This document shows, piece after piece, positions 35,053-46,559 of a stretch of DNA of 64,000 bases. The stretch is from the NCBI GenBank assembly GCA_022579005.1, contig MU401465.1:62001-126000 (forward strand). The letters are read 5' to 3'. The DNA is from Poronia punctata (Eukaryota > Ascomycota > Sordariomycetes > Xylariales > Xylariaceae). Position 1 is the stretch's first letter; every line of letters starts with the position of its first letter. Below the pieces are notes generated by a model that worked only from the letters and a program-made list of their open reading frames with translations, made no database searches and was not told the origin of the DNA. The position numbers and the translations under genes are program-made.

Positions 35053-37758
35053 TTTGTTCAATTACTCTGATTAATCGATTTCTCACCCGAATACGAGTGG
35101 CAACCTGATGTTACCTAAGTGTCATTTCGGTTGATTCACTAACTACTCGTACATCTCAGGAGTCGGAGTAGAAAGTGATACCATCCAGTAAAGGGAACCC
35201 CTGAAAGTGTACTCATCCATGATCTTTTTTGACGATGAGGCTCCTGCCCAATTCCCGAGTAGCAAGCCAAGTGGGGCATGTGGCTGGGCATGTGGCTGGA
35301 TCAAGCCTGGCGCCAATTGAACTTTATACCTATAATGCTGTGTACAATCCAATTCGTCACCGGAAACAGCATACCGAACTTGAGGAATAAAAAACCAACC
35401 ACCGCCGAGTCGCCGGGTCCTGCTCGGCAAGGGCGGACTATTGTTAAAAGCCTTGGTTGCTCGTCATTTTGCACCAATACCAACGCTCTCTTTTCGTACT
35501 AGGTACTGGGTAATACAAGTATATTACGGTGTAACTACTAATACTGACGAGTAGATAGGCCTCTCAGCAATCTCTCATGATGGGCATTGTTATTGACGTT
35601 GAGTTCCTGTCGAGTGAAATTACTCTGTAGTACAAATGACATACAATGTAAAAGCATGCCATCCTGTTTCCTATTGCTAGCTTCTTGACGTCGTGTTTGA
35701 TGCCTCGAAAGAGCCGAGGCTCCCGTCCCGCAACGTGACCAGTAAAGCCTCTAGTTTAGGTCGTTTGGCACTGCCACTTCGGCAACCAACTTCGAGCTAA
35801 GCACATACTAGCTCACGGCAACAGCGATGACCAGAACCGCGTAGAATCGTGACAACATAGATTTGTTAGCGTGTTTAATAGCTTGGTAGACTACTATACG
35901 CCGTCTTACCAAGTTGCATTCAATATCATTCTGAACGATGGCGGGATTACCGTTTTATGTACTGCTTCCCTTGTTAGTACATTTTCATAGATCGTGCAAC
36001 CTAACCAAAAGTCTGCTAGTCGGCCAGCCACGTCATATTCTTTGCAAAGATTATATTGATGAGAAAGGAGGTGTCAAAGTAAGCGGGCAGACGCAGAGGA
36101 AATTTGCGTTGCATTCCTCCTTATTATTGTTACCCATCCTCCTCTAGCAGATTCATGCCCCGCCAACGAAACAGATCTCATTTTCAGGCAGCTGTCAAAT
36201 GGACCAATCAGGGTTCACTAGATGCAACGAAACACTTGCGAAGTTCCATTGCGCTCATGCCATTTGGTGGCGGGCTATACGCTGCAAGCTAGTGGTCTAC
36301 CTGCTTCTTACCTAGCGACAAGCTAGAAGTCCTCAGCTTGGGCCGACCCTGCAGCATGGATTGTAATGAGAGTGGATCCTTCTCTTAAAATTCCGAGCTC
36401 CCGTGATGATGCCGTGAATACGGATACGCAGGTCCCACTGGCAGGTCGATCCAGGGCTCTCGATTTTTGAGTCTCTGCTACTACTTCAATGTTGCTTATG
36501 ACAATACACATTATTATACACGTATGTTTAGGTATACCGATCTTGATTTCCTCGTTACCTTGTGCATCTCTGCCTCCTCATTGCAACTTGTTTTACAACT
36601 GCTTCAATTCCTTGCTACGATATCCTGCCCCAGTGCCCCGACAGGAAAATATTAGTTCATGCATGCGTCGGAGACTCTTAAGACTCTATCCTGTTGCCTG
36701 CATACCTACGCGTAAATCTCCGACATACAGTACACCGATTTGTTTTCTCTCCACTCCATCGCTGGAGCAGAACCAGGGTGCCGGGGGCCATTTCCAACTA
36801 GCAATCTCTTCCGGATCGCAATTATAACGGTCCCGATTTCACCAGACCTTTTTTCTCCGCTGGTCGACGGAAACCCTCCAAGACTGGTTCAAACCCTTCT
36901 TTATTTCTCCTCATAGACCCGACCCCAAAAGACGTTGGCGTCTCCTTTTCTAGCACCTCCCCCTTTCCTACTGCTTGACCAGCCACCCTTCCTTGGCATT
37001 GTGAACTACGAGTACGGACAACAGCGATTTCGAGACCAGAAAAACTCAAGTGGCTGAAATCCATACCAGAGACGGGGCTAAGGTCATATGCATGTACGCC
37101 TTCGGATTACTCGTTTCTTTGGCGTCGTGACTCTCGCTGGCCCAATTCAATACGTGACGGATACAAAACGGGTAACGAGTCGCAAAAAAGAGATCTGCCA
37201 GAGATCTGAACCCGTTCGACAACCTTAGCAATATAATATCAGACCATTACCAACGCTTAGTTTAGGTTCAGGAAACCGCGATCTCAGCCCTAAATTAGTG
37301 GCTCCGGCGCCCACCCGCCGGCCGACTAGCTACTCGTTGGACCTTCGATCACATGTGCAAGCCAGATCGGCTTGCGCATTTTTGTTTGGCTCCATTTCCA
37401 CGAATGAATTGATCTTGTCGGCTCGGCTCCTAGTTTGTCATCTTCACTTTTCTTCTTCTCTTGGAGAGGGACGAAGAAGCGAGTTCAAACTCAGATTGTG
37501 ACATTCTTTCAATTCCTTTTACCAATGGCATTGGTTTCACCGTGATCATCCTCCGTAATATTGGCATTTCAAAATATACTCTGCCGCCTAGAAGGACGGC
37601 TTACCTAGCATCTATTCTTCCCTTCGTTGGGTTGGCTATCGTTTAAAACTTGCGACAAGAGTCTGGGGCTCACTGCGTGAGAAAGATTACGTTCGCTCCT
37701 GGTCTAAAATATTTTCGTTCTGGTCCAAGCAACGGCTTCGAGGCGACGTTTCCACGAC
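35053..37758. other. intergenic, no supported gene
   Basis: Divergent promoter region between GPI18 and the gene at 37759. Many small frames but none with a domain or convincing splicing. TACTCGTA-type octamers occur at 35144 and 37007. The last few hundred bases are pyrimidine-rich, as expected for a fungal 5' leader. Confidence 0.6.
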
Positions 37759-39657
37759 ATGTTCCTCCACTCTGGTGCTAGCTTACACGGTCACGAATTT
37801 TCGCCAAAGGGACCTCAAGTCGTCCATCAGACATACCGACAAAACTCTCTCTTGTGCTCAGGCCGTCCTTTGCCGGTCAATCGATCGCTGACATTTCCTA
37901 TTGAATCACCACCACATCCTGATCTTAAGAATGTCGCTGAGGGGAAAGAGCCCGGCTTTGGTATAGAGTCCATGGTCGGTGGGTCAGAGGACGTATCAGA
38001 GGTCGAGGAGTGCGAAGTCGAGCCTGTTGCTCTGCAAGAGGAGATGAGCGAAGACGCAGCGTCGTCCATCACTGGTATCGAAACAGGCACGATACGCCCC
38101 TTGGCCCAGACACGGACAGCCAAGGGTCATCGAACACGAACTAACTACATCATTGCACACCCTCCTCCGAAGCTGCGCACCAAGCAGAGAATCATTCACA
38201 TCCGTCCCAAGTTAGTGCTCCAGATGCAGCAAGTCTCCGTTGGGGAACGCCCTCAGCCCGTGATTGATGTCTACCCGTCATCCGCGGTCGCCGGCTCGAT
38301 CATTGCGCCGCTGCTGAAGCGTTTTCCCCGAATAGCGCCTCTCAAGAACGAGCTGAGCATTCACGATGTCATGCTTGTCAGGAGCGAAGATTACACATCA
38401 CGAGTCTCGGGATATGAGGGTGATGATGACGAGGAGAACCTGATGTCGCGCGAACTTCTTGCCATTCTAAGCCCGTCAAATGAGGAAGACAAGACAGAGA
38501 TTGTCATGGCGGAAGGGACCGCCTGGGTGGCTACTACCCGAGCTGGAAAGGGCGCTTGTTCCTACGAGTTCACCACGGTAGATTCTATGGGTACAACCAC
38601 TACCGCACGATGGGTTCGTAAGCGGGTTGTAGCGAGTTCGTTACCTGGCACACCAACTTCACCAACCTCGGACACATTACGAACCACTGCGTCGGATTGC
38701 ACATTTACTTTTAGCTTCATAGATCCCAAAACCCGCCGCCATCCGATCATCGCTACGCTCACGAGCACCTCGCTCAGCGTATCGGATACGTACACGGCCG
38801 TCTCGCCTTTTCCAGACCAGGATCCACCGGGATCTTCAAGTTCTTCCCGTGCAAATTCGCCATGTCGCGGCGAGGAAAACAAACCGGGGAAGTCGACTCA
38901 ACCAGTCGAAGAATGGCAAAGAGCGTTCATTTCCGTCTCGGCCATATGGGTGGCTCTTCGCCACGGTTGGGCACCCACTTTCCGCCCCGAGGACATGATA
39001 CCATCCCATGCATCGGCTGTCTCGCCTACTGCAGAGCGGGGTGTAAGCGGTCGAAAACGGTCTCAGAGCGCTACTGTTCGTTCTTCACCAATGACACCCA
39101 CTTCCCCGAGTTTCGACACTAGTGGCCGACGCAAGCCCCCACCATTGATTGGGCTTCGGCAGAATGAGATGCACTCGGCGAATACTGCGCCTAGACGAGC
39201 AACATCGACGGGTGCCTCTTTTATGCGGAAACGGATGGCAGCACAGGCAGAAAGCGATAAACAAGCTCCGGATGATTTCCAGATATCCAATCTCAACAGG
39301 CGGGCTTTCAGTGGAGATTGGAGCGTGGGACTCGCTAAAGGCGGACACGAAAATTCTCTGGCCGAGACGATGATGGATAGTCTCGATGTGTCATCAGAGG
39401 ACAACTCGGAAGGTGGTCAAAGCCCAGCCTTGGCGTCAGCTGCAACCTCTACAAGGCGCCGTGTCGTTTCGGAAATTTGCGCGGTTAACCACTTGTCGCC
39501 AGATTTGGCTGGAAACGGTACCGCACAACGTGGAGCGGCTCTCGCGGAAGAAGCCCGGTTTCCAAGACAAGTGGACGGTAGTGAGCCCAGCACCAAACGC
39601 AGATCTCGGAAGTGGAGGAGCATGGTAACCTGGTTCCGTAAGCTGTCGAAGCGATAG
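37759..39657 (+). CDS. conserved fungal protein of unknown function (632 aa)
   Basis: Single-exon frame. After a variable N-terminus there is an ordered-looking region (about residues 150-410). It includes KLVLQMQQVSVGERPQPVIDVYPSS, a segment near residue 240 with EIVMAEGTAWVATT, the strand-rich YEFTTVDSMGTTTTARWVRKR, and FTFSFIDPKTRRHPIIATLT. This is followed by VSAIWVALRHGWAP. I recall this order of blocks from an uncharacterised family widespread in Pezizomycotina, but I cannot attach a function. The rest (about 430-600) is Ser/Thr/Pro-rich and probably disordered, and the C-terminus is strongly basic (KRRSRKWRSMVTWFRKLSKR), which could bind acidic membranes or nucleic acid. No signal peptide or membrane helix. 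Confidence 0.82.
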   Translation: MFLHSGASLHGHEFSPKGPQVVHQTYRQNSLLCSGRPLPVNRSLTFPIESPPHPDLKNVAEGKEPGFGIESMVGGSEDVSEVEECEVEPVALQEEMSEDAASSITGIETGTIRPLAQTRTAKGHRTRTNYIIAHPPPKLRTKQRIIHIRPKLVLQMQQVSVGERPQPVIDVYPSSAVAGSIIAPLLKRFPRIAPLKNELSIHDVMLVRSEDYTSRVSGYEGDDDEENLMSRELLAILSPSNEEDKTEIVMAEGTAWVATTRAGKGACSYEFTTVDSMGTTTTARWVRKRVVASSLPGTPTSPTSDTLRTTASDCTFTFSFIDPKTRRHPIIATLTSTSLSVSDTYTAVSPFPDQDPPGSSSSSRANSPCRGEENKPGKSTQPVEEWQRAFISVSAIWVALRHGWAPTFRPEDMIPSHASAVSPTAERGVSGRKRSQSATVRSSPMTPTSPSFDTSGRRKPPPLIGLRQNEMHSANTAPRRATSTGASFMRKRMAAQAESDKQAPDDFQISNLNRRAFSGDWSVGLAKGGHENSLAETMMDSLDVSSEDNSEGGQSPALASAATSTRRRVVSEICAVNHLSPDLAGNGTAQRGAALAEEARFPRQVDGSEPSTKRRSRKWRSMVTWFRKLSKR

Positions 39658-41483
39658 GATTGCTGTCACAGCGAGGAATCTACGGCCATCGATATTAGTT
39701 TCGCGAGGGAAAGTCCACCGAGATATCACCAAATGGGTCCCTTTCGGCGACTGTTCCAACGCGGTATGAAAAGACGCATGAGTGTGGCTATGGAACCCCT
39801 AAGACTCGGCGCGGCCGGCCGCCTTTGCACACGTTGCTTCAGGCGTACGACGGATTCACATATATAAACCAAAACAAATACTTGTACATTATCGCACCAT
39901 CACGGCGTAAAAAAGGAGGCTTAGGACTTGTACAAAATATGTTGGCTACAGGGGGTCAAGGTTGGCTTAGTGGCCGGGACAAGGTATAAGCAGGTCCTCT
40001 TGGACAGGCCAGGTTATTGGAGCGTCGTGTTTTACTTTGTATAAGATATATAGAAAGTTGGGCAAAAGGTTCAGGGGTCCTGGATGGGTTGGAAGGGAAA
40101 TGGGGTCTTGGAAGATATTATTGGGAAGGTTGTAAAAACGACGGGCATTGTCTATATCTCTAACTTCCGTTACCTAGAATAAAACATTCGACGAACCTGC
40201 TTCTTGGTCACGTTAGCATTTCATGCACAAGAGGCGGACTCTTTACTACGGTGCTTATAGCTAATGTGTGTGCTATCCCACCCTCGTTGAAGATTTAAAC
40301 TTGAATAATATGTAGTATTTATCCATAAGAAAGGGACAACGATGACTTACAGTGTGTACAGTACCTACCTAGCAATGCATCTATTGTAAAAGTGGACGAA
40401 CATAGCGATACCGAAAGACAAGGTCTACGAATCTCTATTTACCTACATAACCCCCTAACCTAGTACATATGTGCAAAGGTTAAAAAGCCATCAAATGCCT
40501 AGGTTAGGTAAGTAATCATAACACTGTAAAGATATCTACCTCACCTAAAGGTTACTTTCGACCTCCTATCCTTACCTTGCGCGTTCACCTAGCACCCCGC
40601 ACCCTGCAAACCTACCTCTGGGCATGTGACGATCCTCTGTATAAACGGTCATGCATATTCTGCATTGTAGGGTATATAAGTCGGTAAGTGAGCCAGTCAG
40701 TCAAATTTGCAAAGTAAATTTTTGGGACACGGTAACTAACCAACAGAGAATTTTCATTAGACTAGGTACCTACTTACTTGATAACAAACGGAGTAGGGGG
40801 GAGGGGCTCAGTTTGAATATCAATACATAGAGAAAGCACACTTGGGCAGTGAATCAGAATCATTTACGTGCGTACGTGTAGATTAAGGTCACTCCGCGGC
40901 GGGGGGCGGAGTTTCCGATTATAGTAATATTTTGCGGGGCGAAAGGCTGGGGGATTATAACAAACCGGGGTTTAGAGAGATCGGAGTACGAAGAAAATGT
41001 TGTATGTATTATCCTTGGCATCTGATGATGGGATTTTTGGGAAGTCGGGCATTTTCTTATATATATAAAGAGCAGAGCAAAGACTTGTGTATTCCCTTCT
41101 TTTATACTTACTTGAAAGACAAACGGAACTAGGTTAGGCTAGGTAGTTTGTTTGTTTGGGGTGGTTTTATTTCTATACTAGGTACACGTAATTACATGTG
41201 CCGTGAGATATCTAACCTAACCTAGGTGAGAGCCCATACAACACAAAAAGGATTTAACCTAGGAACATTGCGAATCGAAAACCGGAAAGAAAGAAGAAAA
41301 GTTACCGGGGGTTGTGTGATTGATTGATTGATTGATTGATTGATATCATACCATACCAAGTTGATCTCGGCAAAGAGAAAACGGAAGAGGAGGGGATATT
41401 ACCTACCACTGACTACCTACCTAAAGGTATTCTTTACGCAAAAACCCACGCACGAGAGAGAGGGGGGGGGAAAGGAAAGCATA
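39658..41483. other. intergenic, no supported gene
   Basis: 3' region of the previous gene and promoter region of the MFS gene. It contains AGGTTAGG/CCTAACCT-type motifs near 40450-40510 and 41130-41225, and a (TGAT)7 microsatellite. No coding signal. Confidence 0.6.
41317..41344. repeat. (TGAT)7 microsatellite
   Basis: Seven perfect units about 140 bp upstream of the MFS start codon, probably in its promoter or 5' leader. Confidence 0.8.
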
Positions 41484-41583
41484 ATGGCTACCAGCACGAG
41501 CACAACAACAACAACCGCCGTGTTAGAGACGGAGACAGAGACGCAGATGGAGATGGAGATGGAACCGATCCGTCTACAGCCAG

Positions 41584-41617
<34 letters not shown>

Positions 41618-43191
41618 GAGGACGAGTACCGACGAAGAAGCTGGATCGGGAGTATTCACCGAAGTCAAGGAAAGATGGAATCATCCAAGGACCAATATCC
41701 CGCGTGTCGGCGCATGTTTCTATTCTTTCTTAGTCATGGGCGCGAATGATGCTGCTTATGGTGTAAGCTTTTTTTTTTTCCTTCTCTTTTCTCTTTTCTT
41801 ATTCTCCGCTTCCTTAGTTTAGAGATGATTGATTGCTAAAGGAATGAGAGATATAGCCACTTATCCCTTATGTGAGTTCAGTTCCCTCTCCCTTCCCTTC
41901 CCTTCCCTTCCCCTCAAAAAGGGCGAAAACTAAACTAAACCAGCTACAAAAATACTACCACCTCTCATACATCATCGTCTCCCTTCTCTTCCTATCGCCT
42001 TTTATAGGGTACACGGCCGCCGCCTTTCTAAACAACATCTTCCATCTGCACATCGGCCGACGCGGCGTCGCCATAGTTTCTTCATGCAGTCATCTACTCG
42101 CGTACGTCGTCATATCCGTGCATCCTCCTTATCCGGTCCTCGTCATCGCGTTCGCGCTCGCCGGGTTCGGCAACGGTGTCGCTGACGCGGCGTGGAATGC
42201 CTGGATCGGGAACATGGACCGCGCCAACGAGATGTTGGGTTTCCTGCATGGGTTGTATGGTGCCGGGGCTGTTCTGAGTCCGCTTATTGCTACTACGATG
42301 ATTACGAAGGCGCATTTGCCTTGGTATACGTTTTATTACGTCATGGTGAGTTTTGCGGCGCTCGAAAACTGGATGCGAATTTTTTTTTTTTTTTTACTAA
42401 CTGGCTTTGCTTTGTTTTTGCGACAAAGATCGGTCTGGCGGCTCTCGAGTTGGTCCTCACGGCCGCCGGGTTCTGGCCCGCGACGGCGCAGGAGTACAGA
42501 GAGTCCATCGCCCGTAGCTCGGATGCCTCGGGCGGGGGCGGCTTGAAAGAAGCGTTGTTCAAGATGCCCGGTGCCCGCGTCACGTGGCTATGCGCTGTGT
42601 TTTTACTAGGCTACGTCGGTATCGAGGTTGCGCTCGGTGGCTGGATTGTCGAGTTCATGATTCAAGTCCGTCATGGAGGCGCTTTCGAAAGCGGTATTAC
42701 GGCCACTGGCTTCTGGCTGGGCCTTACCATCGGACGGTTCATATTGGGCTTCATCACGCCAAAGATTGGTGAGAAGCGCGCGATCATGGTAAGTGCCTAC
42801 TCTCCTCTTATAGCCCTGGAGTAGTATCTTTAACTCATACCCGGTACAGATCTATCTACCCATAACCATGGGACTCGAAATCCTGTTCTGGCTCGTGCCG
42901 CAATTTATCGTCTCGGCCGTTGCCGTAGGTCTTCAGGGGTTCTTCATCGGCCCCTTGTTTCCCGCGGCTATCGTGGCCATGTCGAAGCTGCTACCGCGCC
43001 ATCTCCATGTCGGCGCCATTGGATTCGCCGCCGCGTTTGGTGGTAGCGGGGCGGCATTCTTGCCCTTTGCCGTCGGCGCCATCGCGCAGGCTAAAGGCGT
43101 GCAGGTCCTGCAGCCCATCATCCTTGCCTTGCTTGCGGCCATCTTTTTGGTCTGGTGCGGGCTTCCCAAGATTCAAAAGAAGGAGGAATAA
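41484..43191 (+). CDS. MFS transporter with a 15-nt microexon (465 aa)
   Basis: Five exons, all in phase 0: 41484-41762, 41857-41871, 41944-42345, 42429-42788 and 42850-43191. Total 1398 nt. The N-terminal 70 residues are cytosolic and low-complexity, with a poly-Ser run from a CAT/TCA repeat at 41584-41613. Then come about 12 hydrophobic segments. Motifs: NDAAYG before the first splice junction; PLIPY from the microexon; LQKYYHLSYIIVSLLFLSPFIGY; GRRGVA in the loop between helices 2 and 3; and AGFGNGVADAAWNAWIG. This order resembles the fungal MFS group that includes yeast Bsc6-type and fucose-permease-like proteins; the transported substrate is unknown. The ATG at 41484 is chosen over an upstream in-frame ATG at 41340, whose 48 extra residues are basic and look like leader. 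Intron 2 carries a CCCTT tandem repeat and a TAAAC-type branch site. Confidence 0.9.
41857..41871 (+). other. 15-nt microexon of the MFS gene
   Basis: CCACTTATCCCTTAT, coding P-L-I-P-Y. It is preceded by a TAG acceptor and followed by a GTGAGT donor. It joins NDAAYG to LQKYYHLSY in phase 0 on both sides; without it the conserved G-x-L-I-P-Y-L segment of this MFS group would be missing. Confidence 0.85.
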
Positions 43192-46100
43192 AGGGTCCCG
43201 AGGCAAAGGGCAAATGAGCTCTTATATGTCGACGACATGTCTAGACATCTACTGGAGTATATTTAGTTGAACATACGTGCATAGGCAGCGAAAGAATTTT
43301 AGATGAACTCTTATAACAAGGGCCGATGAGATTATCTGACTTTGCTAGGTAGTCGGTATTTCATATCCATAAATCAGTGAGATATCGTTTCATGTAGGCG
43401 TCCTGGCGCGATATGTTATCGTTTACAAGTTTCGACTTGTCCACAAACACAGTACGAACGCCATGTGCGTCGGTTTATGACTGCCTCCGAGGTCGGCCGG
43501 ACGCAAAGCGCCTGGTTCTTGATCGTCTACAGACCTGCAAGCGGTAGACTCGGCGCATACTGGATACGCGGAGCATAACCAACATGCGCCGCGGCATGCA
43601 TGCATTGCGCTATGCAGGACTGCCTGAAAAGCGGTAATTGTCTAGGCTGTTATTAAGTTGAACAATACAAAACACGTTCCATGCCCGGTTCTTCTCTATA
43701 GGCCATGTTATTGTCAACGTTATGGCAGTTCTCTGACTTGGGAACATCCAAGACGTTGTACCACATATCAATCCACGGTCATCTCTTTCCACTTTTATCT
43801 GCTCTCGACTTGAGAGGATTGATAAGCTATCAGTTGCACCGAGAGAGAACCCAGGTTTATCTTCCTGGCACGTGCTTGCGGGGGTGTTTGAGCCCTTCCC
43901 CAAAGCCGGCAACGGGTTCCGGGTGGTCCGTTACGTGGTCGACGTAACACTCGGGGAGAAGAAGGCTGGCTGCCTGAACCGGTAGGCCTCCCGCCTGATA
44001 GAAAAGCAAGATGACCGTCGAGGTAGTCGCTGGATAGTGCATGCTTTGACTCAACTGCGGTTTGATGCGGTTCGGCTGGATCCGTCTGTAACAGAGTTCA
44101 AAGCTGTACCGCCGGTTGTACTCGTAGTGGTGGCCGACCGTGGCTGATGCTTTGCGCGATGTAATACCTATGCCGTGCTGACTACCGCCCCATTACATAC
44201 GACGGGAAGGAATGCTTACCAGATATACTCATGTAAGGAGCTTGTCACGCGCATGACTCACCCACCTATTTGGCTCCCTACATCAACCGAACGCAGCGTT
44301 CCCCGCTCTCGAGGCCGCTGCGACCTACCTGGTAGGCCGAGGACAAGAGGCCGGAAAATCGGAAGTTTGTTTGAGCGGTTCGGTTCGGTTCGTAACCGCA
44401 CTAGACTCTATCCCGCGTGACTTTAGATGGTATAATATGATAATCTGATACGTGAGACGCGAATCGCAGGCATGTATGTAGTATGTGCGTGCGGATGGCT
44501 ACCGCTCCCGCTCCAAGAATCAAATCAGTCATGATCGATGGAGGTCATGCTTTATAAAGCTTCCAGGTAGGGTGTGTAAGCTGGCAACTCTCTGCCGTGT
44601 TGGTCCGACACTTGGTTTACCTCGTAGGCTCGGTCCATAACGGCACTCGTAGTTCTCCTTCTTTTACTCTCCGACTTGCCTTCACAGACGCTGAAGAAGG
44701 AGAAATTCATCATTTGTGTGAATGAGACGGGACAGGCTGGAGGACCGCTCTCGTGGATGAAACCGACAGTCTCAGTTCATGACACTGGAAACACATAATA
44801 AATGAACGGGGTCTAAATCCTGCACAAACACAGCTTTGCGTTATTGGCGGCGAAATAGGAATGTTGTTACATCTGCCGCATATGCGCACATGTAGGAAAG
44901 TTCGAACTTCGAAGGCCCCAGTCGGATTGCGTAAAGTAGGTACCTACTATGGTACCTACCTCACATAGTATCCTGATCAAGTACCAATCTAGAGGCTTGT
45001 TGCAAGGCCCAGCGCCATGACTTACCTAGGTAGGTACCATGTTTGTACGCCGTGACGGGATTTCATACGTATATCGAAGAAGCCTATCACATGTTTGTTG
45101 GTTCCTCTGTTGTTGTTCTGCCGGGAGAGAGAGCGAGTAGTTGCTGGTGTGTTCCTCCTTACTTGTTGCTTACTTACTTATGTAGACAGAGTGTAAAGTA
45201 AAGCCGGTACTGATTAACCTAATAGCCCTTTTGACTTGGGTTAGATAGATATACCTTTGTGTGTTGGGCAATAAATCCGTTAAAAAGTACGCGATGTGTG
45301 TACAGACATTATGTCATAGAAAAATCAGAAGGAAAATGGACAGTGTGACTTATTTTGGATAGGAGGGACGGCGTTGTGTGCTCGGCTTCCTGTCCGGCCA
45401 TATGGCAGTGCTGGTTCTGATAATTTAGGAGGGGAAGAGGGGTGTTGAGTGTATAAGGTGACAGTAAAGTTGCGACCAGTGCCCTCCTTTCGCACACTGT
45501 GCATCGCAAAGACAAAGACCCGCGCCAGAGAGACGGACAGTGAGTACTTGCCGGTAGGCATCTGCAGTGTGACGATTCAAGCTGATACCTACTTCCAAGC
45601 AAGGAGAGTGCCGATTACCTATTTGTATAAACAAACACCCAAGGGCTATTTCCATTCAACCTACTCACGAGACAGGCTTTCGAGACGACAACTTTCTGCT
45701 AGTCGTGGCCCAGTGCTCTTCATAATATCATTGCTTTCTAAACTAGTCGACAAACAGTGCCAAGTATCTACACTGCATATTATTATTATTATAGTGTAGC
45801 TACAGAGCCTCCTCCCCTCACAGCCTGCGCACCTCAAGGGTCGTTGTATGTATCTGCAAGGTACCAAGCCGTCTAAAAGTAGGTAGTCGAGTAGGTGGAC
45901 ATGATGATATCTCCTTGCCATTCTTGCGACCCCTTTCTACTCTAAACCTTGCTCGTGTAACGTCGTTCAAGCATTTTGCAGAGACGCCAACACAACGCTA
46001 ACCTAGGGTTTGAAGCAACCTCGCCCTCCAAGACAACCATCCCTACGTACGACGTCCCCAAACCGCATACCCCACCGATTCTCATCCCCAAGTCGTCCGG

Positions 46101-46559
46101 TCACCCGTCGGATAACCAACCTCGCCGATAAGAAGCCCGAGGCGACCTCTCCTACCGGCTGTCGGGGCATCCAAGAAAACCCCGTCAGTGTATCCGCAAG
46201 GGCTATTGAGGGGTAGATTGCGAGCAGGCGGTTGGGCTTGTAACTTGGCTTCGAATCAGCGGCTGAAGAGAAGGGAGGCGAAAGGGATTCCAGATATTTT
46301 AGTCGCGATCCCGACACTTCGCCACAAGAACTGGGTCGTCCATAAATTATCATCATATCCTGGTGCAGTCTGTCTGTGTCGCCGCACCTTCTTTTATAAA
46401 GTAATACATTGGTCAACTGCGTCCTTACTCGCTTCCAAACGCGCAAACCCTCTCGCTACCCCTGCCTTTCGAAACGAAATAAAATAACGAGACGGCTAGT
46501 CTAGCCTCCCCTGCTATCATAATCGCATATTCGGTCGCCAGACTGGTCGCATATCTGCC
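43192..46559. other. intergenic, no supported gene
   Basis: About 3.4 kb without a recognisable gene. It includes inverted copies of GGTACCTAC around 44936-44960, a TACTCGTA at 44119, and a minus-strand frame at 46003-46446 that I judge to be chance. The last 500 bases before 46560 are probably the BLM10 promoter and leader. Confidence 0.55.

Noticed and set aside
41317..41344. (TGAT)7 as the tail of a second, minus-oriented copy of the (ATCA)7 retroposon
   Set aside because: The sequence to its right does not match the complement of the outer element's 3' end, and no direct repeat flanks it. Treated as a microsatellite.
46003..46446. 147-codon minus-strand frame upstream of BLM10
   Set aside because: Composition and lack of any motif suggest chance; the region is more likely the BLM10 promoter and leader.
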